64,000 bases of DNA from Latrodectus hesperus (Eukaryota > Arthropoda > Arachnida > Araneae > Theridiidae), in the NCBI GenBank assembly GCA_037975125.1, contig CM075851.1, forward strand, positions 72,519,487 through 72,583,486, given 5' to 3'. The translations under genes were made by a program, and so were the position numbers. Positions within the stretch are counted from its first letter, which is position 1. Every line of letters begins with the position of its first letter. The notes beneath the pieces were generated by a model, which saw nothing but the letters and a program-made list of their open reading frames with translations, was not told the origin of the DNA and did not search any database. This document shows, piece after piece, positions 31,401 to 43,839 of the stretch.

Positions 31401-33498
31401 ATAGTCTAGATTTCTGAAAATTTTATCATTTTCTTTTATTGTTTCCTCCAAAATATCAGGTTTGTCATGTCACTTTTGTTACTATCATGGAATAATAAAT
31501 TTTAGAATAAGCTTAGTGGATATGATAATGAAGATATTATTATATTTATATTGCACAAAACATGTAAATGTTTTACTAATATGAAATATATAAAAAGAAA
31601 TAAAACATACCTAAATTTTATTATATTGTTTTAAATTCTGAAGAAGATCATGATAGATATGTATTTTTATATTACGAGTTTTTTCCTACTTACTAGCAAT
31701 TCCCACATCTTTTCAAAATTAAGGATTTTCAGAAGATATTTTAGTGTTAACTGTATAAAATAATAAATTGTATTGCATTTTTATTCCTTAATCAGGATTG
31801 TTATGTTTGTTTTGGTAGTGCTTATCTGGACAGATAAAAAAAACGAACTGCTGTGGGATAAACATATGTTATACAACATTTAAAAATTTGCCTTTGAAAA
31901 TCAGCACATTGACAAGCTTTTTCATTTTAGTATTCCAATTTTATTAAAAATACTCATATTTTTTTCCTATTGAAGAATATGTATGATGATAAATTGAAAT
32001 TTTTTTAGATTGAAATTACCATGTCTTATTGTAAGAGAAGCTTTCCTTATATTAATTTGTATTAAAAGTTTTATTTAAAATTGAGACATTTATTAATTGT
32101 AACGAAAATTAAAAAATTTTATAACAATATTTTATTTCTTTATTAAAGTTCTTATTTTAAAGATAGAAGTTATATTATTTGTAAATATTTAATTTTTGTT
32201 TCTAATTTTGCAATAAATTTGAATTATTTTATGACTAAAATTTTTTGATTAGCATCAAAACAACTAATGACATCAATTATTTGTAAAAAAGGTATTTCTT
32301 TTCTTAAAAGTATTTGGTAACAATTCATCGTTCAAAATGACACCACAATTAAATGTTCTTTACCATTACACTCAAAAAAAGAATCACTCTGTTCATCCAT
32401 AAAATTATTTTATCCTGCCAGAAGATGCCACATTTTTGTGAGTAGAAATTACAAAAACGAAAATTTTGCTATATATTTTGTTTTAAATCATGTGTATGTA
32501 AGGAATTTTTTTTAGTTTGTGAATTCCTTCTTTAATCTGCAATATTATGCTCGTTTTGTCAGTGTTTATCTGTACCTTGAAGAAAAAGTAACTGTAATTC
32601 ATAAAAACTTGCACCGTATAAAGATCTGTGCATAAAAACAAAGGTTTTAATTTTGGTCATTGAATTTTATCAACAATATTTTTTTTTTACTATACTAAGG
32701 AATATGAAAATTTTTAAATTAAAATGTTGAGCCTTATAGGCTTTTCTCACTGACTAAGATTTTCTATAAATTTTTAAATCACATAAATGTATGGTTGAAA
32801 AGCTAAAAGAATATACTTCAGTTATGTTAATGTTTGGAAATGTTAAATCTTTTGAAATACTTGTACATACTATTAAAATACATATTCTCTAATCAGTGAA
32901 AAAGGGGATTTCCCAAAAAAATAATTAGAAAATGAAGGAAAATAAATAAAAATCCTAATAATCCAACAGAAAGGAATTTATTTCTTAACAATTTTATCAG
33001 GAAATTAATTCATTATTTTTGTAATTAAATTAGTATCTTTACTCTAGAATGCATTTCTAGTTTTACAGTTAAAGTTTTAATAATATGAAAATTATATTAA
33101 TAAAATCACATCCATTCCTTTTAAAGTTTTTTCTTATTTAATTGCTCCTCACAATAATGAGGAGCAATTAAAGTCCTTCTACAATATAACATCTTATAGC
33201 ATATATTTTGTTTTAAGACAACAGGACAAAATGCAAAAAATTTCATGTAGCATTGTTTCACTTTAACAGAATAAGAAAATTGAGGAAATCTTAGAGCATC
33301 ACTGTACTTCTAAATTACTTTAAAATAACAAGACAAAAATAAGGAGCATGTTTTTACACCCTACATGGAAATATATATATAAATCATAAATTCCTCATTA
33401 CAATTAATTTCACTCATTAATAATTCAAAACTTATGTGATTGTGAATGAAATTATGCTCAGTTTAATGCAGGGTAAAACTTGCCCTCTTTTTTGAGTG
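28413..33498. other. Gene-free AT-rich stretch
   Basis: No exon, RNA gene or clear transposon was found in about 5 kb. Two diverged copies of a block (GTTATGTTTGTTTTGGTAGTGCTTATCTG type) may exist near 31795 and 32545, suggesting an old dispersed repeat. A perfect short hairpin lies at 33139-33170. Confidence 0.5.
33139..33170. repeat. Perfect hairpin, 13-bp arms
   Basis: TAATTGCTCCTCA and its exact complement around a 6-base loop (CAATAA). It is isolated in gene-free DNA and has no T-run, so a terminator role is not implied. Confidence 0.9.
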
Positions 33499-34011
33499 CT
33501 CTATAGAAGGGGTGGCCAACCTGCGGCTCAGGAGCCACATGCAGCTCCTTGAAGGATTATTTGTGGCTCTTGATAAACGTACCCGAGTTAACTTTTCATT
33601 TTTGTGTTATTATATTTAAAAAAATTATCATCGTTCCGTATGTGTTTCAAAATGTCTTTTAAATTACTGACAGCAAATATAAAATACTAGTGCAACATTG
33701 TAACAAATTTCATTTCCGTCCAAGTTAAGAATGATATGACTCATCAAAAACTGCGCGAACGAACATAAACAGGGGTGTAATCATCTGTAATCGACTGACT
33801 GTAGACCAATTTTGAATTTGTGAACTTTCATTGCAACGGACAATTGATATTGTACTCTGGAGGAAGCAATATGTATCACTCTTACTGCGGATATAATTTG
33901 TAAACTGGAATTTTCGGTAAATTAATTATAATTTTTTTCGTAGTATGTAACACACGTTGTTACACAAAATTTGTATTTTCTAAATTTCTTTATTTGCACT
34001 TTTTCTAAAAA

Positions 34012-34222
34012 TATGACGACCGAGGATGAAAAAAAAAAGATTAATACGAGCAAGAAAAATAGTAGTTTTAATAATGAGTGGAAATATGATTTCTATTTTA
34101 TTGACAATAACAGAAAAACATTATGTGTTATTTGTAACTCTACGCTCAAAAATAATAAAACTAGCAATTTACATCGACATTATGAAACCAATCATCCTCA
34201 GTTTTCTAATCAGTATCCTTAA
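34012..34222 (+). pseudogene. hAT transposase fragment: BED zinc finger
   Basis: An open frame from ATG encodes 69 residues with a BED finger: an aromatic WKYDFYFI lead, CVIC, then NLHRHYETNH, giving the C2H2-type spacing used to bind transposon ends. It ends at a premature stop after FSNQYP, and the next transposase homology is in another frame. It resembles the N terminus of ZBED/GTF2IRD2-type hAT proteins. Confidence 0.8.
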
Positions 34223-34229
34223 AATTCAA

Positions 34230-35240
34230 ATTAAGATCAGATAGACTTGCTTCCTTAAAATCAAATTTAAATATACAACAATGAATTTTGATTACCCTTA
34301 GGAATCAAGTTAATAATGTGGCTGAAACCAGTTTTGTTATTGCCTGGAATATTGCTCTTACAAAATGCGTGTATGGAAAAGGAGAGTTTATTAAAGAAAA
34401 AAATTGGAAGATGTACTTAAAGTTTTAGCTCCAAATAATGCTGCATTTCACAAAGTTGTTTACAAATTCCCATCTCGAAACACCACCGAACGATGCATAA
34501 CTGCAACTAACACTTCTCTTGAATATAATATTAAAAATGATTTGAAGATGTGTATTGCATTCAACTTAGCCATTGTTGAATCGACGGATATCAAAGATCT
34601 TCAGCAATTGGAAGGTTTCATATATTTTGTTTCATCTGACTTCGTTGTTAAAGAAGAATTATTAGATTTAGTAGCACTTCAAGAGTCAACCTGAGGTGTC
34701 GATATTAAAAATGCGTTAGATGCCATAATGAAGACTTTTGTTGTGCCTTTAAATAAACTTGTAAGCACTACAAATAGCTCTGTAGAGCTATGCTGGTAAA
34801 AAAATCGGTCTTATTGGGCTTTTAAGAGATGATTCTCAAATTCCACAATTCATGCCGATTCACCTCATAATTCACAGAGAATATCTCGTCACGAAATATT
34901 TAAAAATATGTTATTATGGAAAAAGTGTTACACATTGCAAGTTACATTCGCACCAACGCAAAAAATCATGAAGAATTCATAAATGTTCTTGAAGAACTAA
35001 AGGACGAAGAACTTCCAAATGACATTAATTTTTGTTGCATTGTTAGATGGTTATTTAGCTACTATGTATTAAATCGATTTGTAGATTTATTTCATCCGAT
35101 AAGTACATTGCTGAAAGAAAAGGAAATAATTTATTCAGAATTAGACGATGACGAGTTTTTACAAGACTTAATGTTTTTATCTGATGTCATGGAGCATTTA
35201 CAAATACTGAATTTACAATTGCAGGAGAAAAATAATATGT
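34230..35240 (+). pseudogene. hAT transposase fragment: central region with frameshifts
   Basis: Pieces in changing frames keep the family order. They are a SFVIAWNIALTKC-like helix, then 34404-34694 with FNLAIVESTDIKDLQQLEGF and VKEELLDLV (the DDE-start region of ZBED/GTF2IRD2-type transposases, usually LDESTD), and a stop-interrupted stretch. Then 34916-35242 has VRWL-type sequence (IVRWLFSYYVLNRF) and LQDLMFLSDVMEHLQILNLQLQ. The first acidic residue region reads VESTD. At least three disabling changes mean no active protein. Confidence 0.85.
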
Positions 35241-35563
35241 GAACTCTCACACGATAGGATTTTTCCTTATGATTTGTTGGAGGGGGTAGAGAGTAGTTGA
35301 GCCCTCACTTCCCTCAAACTCTGCTGACCACACTAGGGGAGGCACATCTGGAGTGGGAAGTTATTTTTAAGGGTTCAACATTTATTGCTTTTGGCTTAAA
35401 ATGTGTGCATCGTAAATGGAAATCGAAAATCGCCAAAAATTTCAATCATTTAAAAGAGTTGTTCAGTCACTTTTATGACTTGACGTATTTATGTGTCTTT
35501 TTAGTTTTTATTGTTGTATTCATTTGTCTGCTTGTAACATCTACCATTGAATGTTATCATAGG

Positions 35564-35692
35564 AAGTTAAGTAACATGAGTAAATTAGGCATAGAATTAT
35601 TATTGGCTGTTGCTTTGGACTGTGATGATGGTGAAAAGAAAACAAACAATAAAAAAAAGAAATGGGCAAAAAAATTGGTTGCTCCAGCGTGA
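35564..35692 (+). pseudogene. Harbinger transposase N-terminal fragment
   Basis: The last 40 or so residues of an open frame that runs from 35297 read KLGIELLLAVALDCDD, then a Lys-rich stretch and KKWAKKLVAP. This resembles the start of Harbinger nucleases, where LLLALAL-acidic is followed by a basic RRWWVHP-like motif. A stop follows and no DDE domain remains between here and 36317, so most of the nuclease has been deleted. Moderate confidence, since the match is short. Confidence 0.5.
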
Positions 35693-36316
35693 AACTCTGT
35701 AGTAGACATAAAATCAATTATTAATTTGTTATTTATTATCCAAATATCCTTAGATTTTATAGTATTTTCTTAAATGATTTTTAAATAAAAGGGAAACAAA
35801 TTAACATTTACCAAATGATAAATAATAACTGAAATTGCATTGCATTTCAATTTCGCTTAAAGGTGAATAATTTTCTTTTGTTATTATTAATCAATTTATT
35901 ATTTTTAATTATCTAATTAAATTATTGTTTAATTGGATAAAGAATATTTAAAGAAAACAACAGAATAATCTCAACTAATACCTTTATATTATTGTTTAAA
36001 CTTAATTCATATTTAAAAATATAGAAAATTAAAATTTTAAAGTGTTCATTTTGAAGATTTGTAAGCATTCTGAAATAAAAAAATATTGTTTTCTAATAAA
36101 GTTTATAAAATTTCGTTGTTACATTTTACGTTAAATGTGTAATTAATTATATAAATTCATTCAGATAGAGAATAATTTTACAAAATAAATTATTTAATTT
36201 ATTTGATCACAATTCTCAACAAAACTTACGTCCAAATTCGTGGAATTGCAGTTTCGTCCAGAAATGATATATATTTAAAGTACCATAAAGTCAGCACACA
36301 TATGCATCCTCCGTGC

Positions 36317-36649
36317 TTACACCACTTTGTTTCGATTCATTGATTTTTCTCTTTTATAGGTTCTACATTGGGCATTAGTTTTTTCCTTTACATCGTTAAT
36401 TGAAGCCTTTTCATCTATCTTTTTGTATATTTCTAATAATTTTTCATAAGCTAACTTTCTTTTTATTTTATTTATGTAATCGACACTCATTATTTGCCAC
36501 AAACAAAGATCATCTTTATAGACTTCAATAAATTCCTGCATTATTTGCTTCATGGACATTTTAAAAAAGGGGTCTAATGTTCGTGACGTTTTGTAAAACG
36601 TGAATCTATGTTTCAGTAAATGAGAAATTTCAAATATTAGTTTCCCCAA
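36317..36649 (-). pseudogene. MADF/Myb-SANT-like DNA-binding protein of Harbinger element, truncated
   Basis: The 110-residue frame has a MADF domain at about residues 35-98: MQEFIEVYKDDLCLWQ, KIKRKLAYEKLLEIYKKID, INDVKEKTNAQCRTYKREK. In Harbinger elements this second gene binds the ends and helps import the transposase. A likely original start is Met31 or Met33 (near 36555), because the leading 30 residues are not domain-like. It ends straight after the MADF, so the usual BESS tail is missing. Confidence 0.8.
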
Positions 36650-36845
36650 GTACCGCTAAGAAATAATTTGCAACCCTGCGAGACAGACACGCGACAACGG
36701 GAAGCAATTGCATACTTCCTGTGTTGGAAGAAAAATCAGAGATAGTTTGAATTTTCTTGAACCTGTCCAACTTCCCCACACACGGTACAACTTGTTCACG
36801 TACAACAAATCTATAGGAAAAACCCTATCGTGTGTGGCGGGCTTT

Positions 36846-37389
36846 AGTTTTCAAAGTAAATTACAACTTTTTTCAAAAAGACATTAAAAATAAAACATTT
36901 TGTCATTTTCCTCGAATTTAAAAAAATTCTTCCATTATTAAACAAGAAAAACGCATTGAGTATGTAAAAAAGATTGAAGGAATATTGACGGAATGCCAAA
37001 ACAAGAAATATTCTAAATCACCTCTTGATTTTTTTTTAATCCATTTGAAATTAACATAATTCAAACTGAGTTTTCAATTTCCAATATATTTATGACCCAA
37101 AAAGCATCTGGAGAATTAGAATTAATAAAAAGGCTAGAAGATAAAGCTACAATTGCAATGTAAGTCGACACCGGCTACAAAATTTTGGAAAAAGGTTGCT
37201 TGTCGCATTATTTCAATATTCAGAACAACTTACTTATGTGAATCATTTTATTTCTCTGTAAAATTCGTAAAATCCAAACACCGATTAGTAACTAACCAGC
37301 ATTTCAAAGAATTACTAAGAAGTACTGTCACCAATTTGTCGCCAAATTTTAAAAAATTATCAAGAAAAATAAACGTGTTTAGTTTTTAA
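36846..37389 (+). pseudogene. hAT transposase fragment: C-terminal dimerisation domain
   Basis: After the nested element the hAT homology continues in shifting frames (EKRIEYVKKIEGILTE, then FPIYL and ASGELELIK-like pieces). At 37153-37389 comes an open stretch with FRTTYLCESFYFSVKFVKSKHR and HFKELLRSTVTNLSPNFKKL, the conserved hAT C-terminal dimerisation block. Several stops precede it. Confidence 0.85.
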
Positions 37390-37576
37390 TATTTAAATTC
37401 AATACACATATTTTGTGCTTTCATTTATATGATTTCAATAAATATGATTTCCGTAAAAAAATTTAACACCTTATTTGCATACTTTTTAATATGCATTTAA
37501 ATGCGGCTCTCGAAAAATTTCAAATTTTGAAAAATGATTCTGACTATCAAGGAGCTTTGCAACCCCTGCTCTGTAG

Positions 37577-40009
37577 TGTTTCAATAAGGAACTGGAAAAG
37601 CGATTAGCATTCAGATTGATATTTATCAAAAAGGAATTCTTTGGATGTTAATTTATTAAGCGAAAAGCCCTTAATACAAATTTTGTGGCAATTAAACACT
37701 GAATCAAAAAAATTCAAAACTCCTGTAATTCATAGCATAAAAAGTCAAAGAGTTCATTAGCTAATCATGAAATAATGAGGTTTCGCACAGAAAAATTTTG
37801 AATTTTATGCAATAATAAGGATATGTAGCATGTTAAGTTTTTAATGCTATATAAACTAAATCTTGTTGAAAAAAACCCCAGTTGAAATTTTAATCAAAAA
37901 AGTAGAAGAATGCTGTATCCAGATTTAAGGTCTAATGGTCGCACAATACAACTTTTACAGAACTTTATGACCAAATTCATACATCTTTAAGCCCCCATGC
38001 ATTTCAGGCGGAAATCAAAACACCTTTCCGGTATATTGGAAAACAAATTAATCTTAACGAGATTAGTTTTTAAATTGTTTTGTGCCTAACTTTGAAAATT
38101 ATTGAAAGTGTAGAATTTTAAAGTTGAAAGTACTCTTCTATTAGGTAATGCTCCATGTCATTCTCAAAATTCGAATCATCACAATGATATAAGTTTTCCT
38201 ATATCTAACATTATTTCTCATTGTTGCAACTATTGAATCAAAATATCTTTGAAACTTATTACATAGGAGCTTAACAGTTGATTTTAAATTTAACAGCCTC
38301 AAAGTTAGTTAAAATATAAGTGTGTGGAAGTAATTTTCCATTAAGTTCTAATTCAAATCTACATCGGAAAGAGCATGAAACATTAACGTTAAATGCATTT
38401 GGATTAACGATATTGTAGCCTATATTTGAAATAAAAGTGTTTCATGAGTTTTTTTCAAATCTAATATTTTTTTTTCTTGGATACATAATACGAATCGTTT
38501 TAGTGTGTACTGAAGGAAAGCAATTTATGACATAAATTTTTCATAATAGATAATGCTTTTAGGGATTAAATACAAGGTTTTCCTGGTATATATGGATTAG
38601 TTTGCTTTATTTCAAAGCTTTCAGACCGCATGTGGGATAAAAATTATTAGGCTTATCTCTTAAAATTAATACTATCTGTATGCCATTGTCATGAAATCAT
38701 AGTATTTTGAGTGATACTCTTTCGATATAAATAGTTTCCCACGTGGATTTGGTTTGCTTAATCATCAGTTCCTCATTTATTTTTTTCATGGAATTATTTA
38801 TTACCAAAACGATTTAGAAATTTAATTTTCCAAATTATAACTGTCTTTCTAATGTTTTTTCTTAAAAAGCAAAATTTAGTTTAGATAGAAAACTTTATAA
38901 ATATATTTTTCAAAAATTTTTTTATGACTCTTGAACTGTATGCATGTTTTAAAAAAATATTTAAATATTTTAATGGATTTCATGAATATGATATTAAAAC
39001 CGTGCAAGTGGTTAGTATGAAATATTAGTACCTAAAAATAGACTACACACACATATATATGTGTGTGTGTGTGTCTTAAAAAAATAAATAATATAATTGA
39101 TGAACCAATTTTTCCGCCTTTCGCGGGCCGTGGCTTCTAGTAAAAAATCATCTCTAGCTTTTTGAGAGAAAGGCGAAAAATAACGATATTTACAATTTTT
39201 GACTATATATACGCTCAAGATACTATTTTGACCCTCGTGATCTATATATGTGAAATGAAATCTCATGTATAGGTCAGATGAAAACAAATCAAATGAAATA
39301 TGAAACACTTATTGAAAATTTCCTGTAATTATGATGGCATTAATTATGAAACCGGGATTCCGCACCCTTTCATCCTCATTCCTTTGCATTTCCACTTTGT
39401 GTGAATTGGAAAAATCTGTTCATTGCAATGGGTAAAAACATTTTTTCAAAAATTGGGGGAAAATTGATAAACATCATTGTTTAAAAAATACATTGTGGGA
39501 ATGTAAAAAAAGCGAATGATCCAATGATGCGTATATTTCTTTCAGCACACAGTGATTATGCATAGAAGACAATTTTGAAAGAATGGAAGAATCACGCCTC
39601 CGTTTTTGAAATGAGCTGAGTTCTTGAACAGTGTGCGTCCTCTTACTTGCATCTTCGACAGCAACTGCCATCGAATACACTCTAGCTCTTTTTTGAAACT
39701 TACAAAAGAGCATTAACTTTAACAAAAAACTAATTTTTGAATGTTCAAATGTCTTTCAAATGTTGCATTCAATCGAACATTAGTTCAATTACTAATTTTG
39801 AATAAAGGATTCGGAAATGTCCATTAATTTAAAAATTTTCGAATAGTGGTAATCAAATTTGAAAAAATAAGTTCGTTTAAAGTTTGTTCTGGAAGAGGGA
39901 AAAAATCATGTTTCCTTAGAAGGAATAGAAAAAGTTGCGTTTTAGGTAGAAAAGGACACAGCTTCTAATGGCAAAAGCAGTGGGTATATTTCGCTCAAAT
40001 ATGTAGTAT
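37577..40009. other. Gene-free stretch
   Basis: Short open frames on - at 39012-39308 and 39474-39725 match no family I know and have no splice or neighbour support. A short (CA/TG)n repeat lies at about 39043-39075. It may hold very old transposon sequence. Confidence 0.5.
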
Positions 40010-41720
40010 ATAAAAGCGGAATATCCTATGGTATTATCCGTGGAAGATTTATCTTCTGTAGAAATTTTACGGGATTTTGAGACGCCTCCCGTTTTTCACT
40101 TAAACTTTTGGCTCTCCTTGAGGTTGGGCCATGAAATATTCTCTTCAAATCGTTTTTCAACGATTTTAAAGCTTGTATTCTACTTTCCCATCTGTCGTTG
40201 GAGAGTGGCTCTAAAGTTAGATTTGTAAAACACTTTTGAAATATAGACCAATATTTAGCGGATAAAGAAAAGCAGTTGCAAGGTTCCTGTACTTCTCCGA
40301 AGAAATTAACTGTTTTAAAGGAAAAATTTTAATTGTATCATTTAAGACTAAATTTCGAGAATGGGTAGAGCAGGAGATACACAGTGACTTCAAATTATTT
40401 TCAATAATTTTTTATTACAATCCATTGCGCTTTCCTCTCATATTAGCATCATTAGCGTAAGATTGGCCTCGTAAATCTGATAAATTTTGTTCTAACGAGT
40501 TTAAATGTCGGTTTATGAATTCATGCAGTCCCTGTCCAGTAGTGTCAACAGACTGAAATTCTAAAAAATGTTCTTCAATTTGGGCTTTATGGGTTTCCTC
40601 GTTCTTAATTTAACACAGTCCATTATTCGGTATGAATGACATCAGGTTTAGTATCCAGAATTAGTGAGTAATATTTTGACGATTTAATCATATGTAATAA
40701 ATATTTTTAACTCCTTTTGAGAAATAATGCTTATGATTTCATTCTGAATTTGATTCCCTTATTAATAAGCAATGATTTTCTTTTGAGAGGTTTGAATTTT
40801 GTGGAGATGTTCAGCGATTATTGGATCATATTTTGCTATGGTTTCAACCAACTTAAAAAAATCTCTATTATGATTGTGATACAACTCTTTTAAAGAATCT
40901 CTAAATGTAAAGCATTACCAGGCTAAATATTGAATTAAATAAATAAGCTGTTAAATAACTGATTGCCAGTAAGCCTTTTCTGCGTCATAAAGTCTTTGTT
41001 GAGCTACATCAATGGTACATAAATTATGCAAAGACATTTTGAGTTCACTGGATTTTGGACTATGTTTAAGGTAAGATACACTGCTTTCATGTGTTTTCAA
41101 ACTGTGGATTCAATGTGCCCAATCATTACATCCATTCTTAATAAGCTGTAAATGCTTCGCATTGAATAGATTAAATAGGGAGCAAAAAAGGGCGTTTCGG
41201 GAATTTGAATGTATTAAATAATTTTTAAATACTTTTTCTACATTCGGTAATGTTCTATAATAAAATGATTCTGAAAACTTTCTGCCAGAATTATCTCTCG
41301 GAAAATTTTTGTTTTTGAAGCGGGGAGGGCCATTTTCAATTAAAAGATCTCTAATTTTTATAGAAATTGTATCAGGTCAGGTAATTGGATCGTTTTATTC
41401 AAAGTAAAAATGTTTGATTTGAGATACGACGTTATTACCAGGCGAATTTTCTAGGTCAACATCTAAGTTTTCTTTTGCTACAATCGTGTGACTTCTTAAT
41501 CATATTCTGATGAATTTACATTTTGAGATAAATTTTCATCATGAAATTTCAAATCAGATGTTGATGTTGCCGCTCCTGGTTCAATTGCTTGTCCGTCTAA
41601 TTCTGTTGTGTTTCAGAGATATTTATTTAGAGATCCCGCCACTTTCTGATTAGCTCTCTCTCTTTGCAATTTACTTTCTATTTTGTGCTCCACTTTTTTT
41701 TCTTTTTTGAGAATATGTTT
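40010..41720 (-). pseudogene. TTF/DUF4371-type hAT transposase relic (ZMYM1-like)
   Basis: Read on -, fragments keep the family order. A basic N terminus near 41700 has KVAGSLNKYL. A TTF-type region follows (GPPRFKNKNFPRDNSGRKFS, YYRTLPN, NDWAH; about 41050-41390). Then come DUF4371 pieces SSKYYSLILDTKPDV (about 40650-40690), EEHFLEFQSVDTTGQGLHEF and DLRGQSYANDANMRGKRNGL (40421-40590), and LTLEPLSNDRWESRIQALKS (about 40140-40220). Stops and frame changes occur throughout, so it is a dead copy. Terminal repeats were not found. Confidence 0.85.
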
Positions 41721-42729
41721 CTAAAAAAACAGTTTAATATTATATATTAATTTTTATGTCAAGATATTTATTCATCTGTGAATTTTTAACATTTAAGAAA
41801 ATTGATTTTAATAAATTAACATTTCCATAACAATATCTTTAAAAAATTTAAATGTATTTTTTCAAGTTTTTTAATTAATTGAAATAATTTAAAATTTTTA
41901 ATTCCCTACTAATTGTGCACTATCTCATTTATGCAAGACACTATAAATTGTTGACCATTGGGTATTGAATATCTGCTATATCTTATCTTAACAAATTATC
42001 ACACAAAAATTCTATACTACTTAATTCATAAACTTTAGCTATTTATTCCAAAAATTTAGTGAGGTAAATCTTTGCACCCCTAATTTAGAACCATCTGACC
42101 TGATTTTTCATAACTATATCTTTAACATATAGTTCATTTGCCACAGATTAAACGAAACTTTTTTTTTTGTCTCAGAAAAATTCCAGTGATTTTTATTGTA
42201 AAAAATTTAAATCACAAAATGTAATATTGATAATAATGAAAATTTCATTTTTATACAATAAAATCAATTTTTCTGATTCTAAAATTGGAATACTTTTGTT
42301 AATAAGTCTTATTCTGATCACAGTTTAGATAACTCAATTATGCCATAACATTAACAACGCAAAATGTAGATAAGCAACGAAGCACTAATACAGGCAACAA
42401 AAATAATTTGCAAATTTCGGAAATTAAAATAAATTCCCCCAAGACACACAAATTCAAATGAAATTATCTAATTATATATACTTGATAAAATCAGAAATTT
42501 TCAGCCAAAAAATATATACGTGAGATGGGGAGTGGCCAATTTAATTAAACAATTCTTATGTAGACTAATATTTAACTAACACATTTACAAATACAACTAT
42601 GTACAATTTTGGGATATTGACAATTAATTGTCTTAATGATAACAACATGAAATGAAGTTTAAAGTGATGGGGGGAAAGGAGCAGTTGTCTTGCTGCTATC
42701 AATTCTTCAGTAATTCACTTTAATTTAAC

Positions 42730-42930
42730 CCTAACTTAAATAACGTCCTCGTCTTTTCGCATACTATACCAGTTTTTAAGAAATTCAGCATAAGTCGTAG
42801 TACATTTAGGTTCTTCATGACTTCCTTCTTTGATTACATCATAGGTGTTCCCTCCTTTAACTTTAATAACTCTGTAGGGTCCTAAATATTTTGTTTTTAG
42901 TTTTAAGTGCGGTCCAAACTGAGTTCTTTT
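42730..42930 (-). pseudogene. Gypsy integrase C terminus, GPY/F module
   Basis: The - strand reads KFGPHLKLKTKYLGPYRVIK, then a GGNTYDVIKEG strand, ending near MRKDEDVI-stop. The GPYRV core is the GPY/F module of Gypsy integrases. No chromodomain follows. Confidence 0.8.
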
Positions 42931-43201
42931 ATTGCGTCCAAATTGTTAACTCCATAAGATTGTAGTTCTTTTCGTCACAAATTATACGTCTTCCTGTTTT
43001 CTTCTTGGATCTTGAAAATTAATTGTTTAGTATGCTTTCTGAGTTTATATCTCTTTGAGCTTCAAAAGTAGCTTGAAATTCCATTTCAATAATTTTTTTG
43101 AGTTTACTAAGACCCCCAACATTTATCTTCGTACCAAAAAGCAACTCAAAAGATGTGGTATCTATGCTTCGTTGATATGTTGAATTAATCGTCTGCTGCA
43201 G

Positions 43202-43837
43202 TTACTTCGTAAATTTATACCATTCAGTTGGATTCTCTAAATGCAGCTTTGAAAGAACCGATATGTTAGTTTGGTTGACCCTTTCAACTTGTTCGTTAGC
43301 TCTTGGCAGACCAGTAGTTCTTAAATGATGTTTAATATTCTCTTTATTGCAATAATCTTCAAATTCATTAGAGGTAAAAGCTGTACTTCTATCGGAATTT
43401 ATTTGGAAGGGATTTCCAGAGGCTAATTTTAGAGTTTCTAATTTCGATATTGCTTCAGCAGATGTTGTGGTCTTCGTAAGAGAAATCCAAACGAACTTAG
43501 TAAATGCTTCAAAAATTGTTAAAACATATTTATAATTTGTATGTGTATAGTGGTACGCCATTTTTATGTAATGGGTGTAATAAGCCTTTATTCTTTCCTC
43601 TTTTGTGATTCACAAGAATACAGTGAAAGCAGTTAGATATGATATTTTCCACTTTCTGTCTAAGTTTGGGAATGAAATATGGTCCTCAATGCTTTTCTCT
43701 GCATATTTGATTCCAGTATGTCCTTTTTCATGCGCACTTCTAATAATTTCTGTCTGCATACTTCTTGGCACAACCACTAATTCCTTACCATCAACAAATT
43801 TATAAAGAAGTCCGTTTTTTATCAAAATAATCTTCAT
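43202..43837 (-). pseudogene. Gypsy integrase fragments (zinc-binding and catalytic core)
   Basis: 43837-43610 holds an H2C2-like region (HEKGHTGIKYAEKSIEDH) whose cysteine half is degraded. After a frame break, 43561-43202 covers the core: YVLTIFEAFTKFVW, then NSDRSTAFTSNEFEDYC with the second catalytic Asp, and TGLPRANEQVERVN with the catalytic Glu, where the usual Gly of ANGQ is Glu. Confidence 0.87.
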
Positions 43838-43839
43838 AA

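Larger units (their letters stand above)
35241..36845. mobile_element. PIF/Harbinger-like DNA transposon nested in the hAT (about 1.6 kb)
   Basis: The left end contains CACACGATAGGATTTTTCC and the right end, read from the other strand, CACACGATAGGGTTTTTCC, followed by matching GATTTGTTG. These inverted repeats bound a segment with two Harbinger-type genes in opposite orientation: a truncated transposase start on + and a MADF/Myb-like gene on -. The hAT reading resumes directly beyond the right end (QKDIKNKTFCHFP-like), which shows insertion into the hAT coding region. Exact ends are uncertain by about 10 bases and I could not settle the 3-bp target duplication. Confidence 0.8.
33507..37568 (+). 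mobile_element. hAT DNA transposon (4.06 kb), degenerate, split by a nested Harbinger element
   Basis: The left end (A)AGGGGTGGCCAACCTGCGGCTC and right end GCAACCCCTG are inverted repeats of the type found in animal hAT (Charlie-like) elements. Flanks CTCTATAG (33499-33506) and CTCTGTAG (37569-37576) make an 8-bp target duplication with one mismatch. Inside, on +, are a BED finger, the central transposase and the C-terminal dimerisation domain, with frameshifts and stops. About 1.6 kb in the middle (35.24-36.85 kb) belongs to a later Harbinger insertion, so the hAT itself was about 2.5 kb. A deleted relative lies at 14464-15059. Confidence 0.92.

Noticed and set aside
39012..39725. Two minus-strand frames (39012-39308 and 39474-39725)
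   Set aside because: Length alone is within chance expectation, no domain is recognised and no consistent exon boundaries join them.
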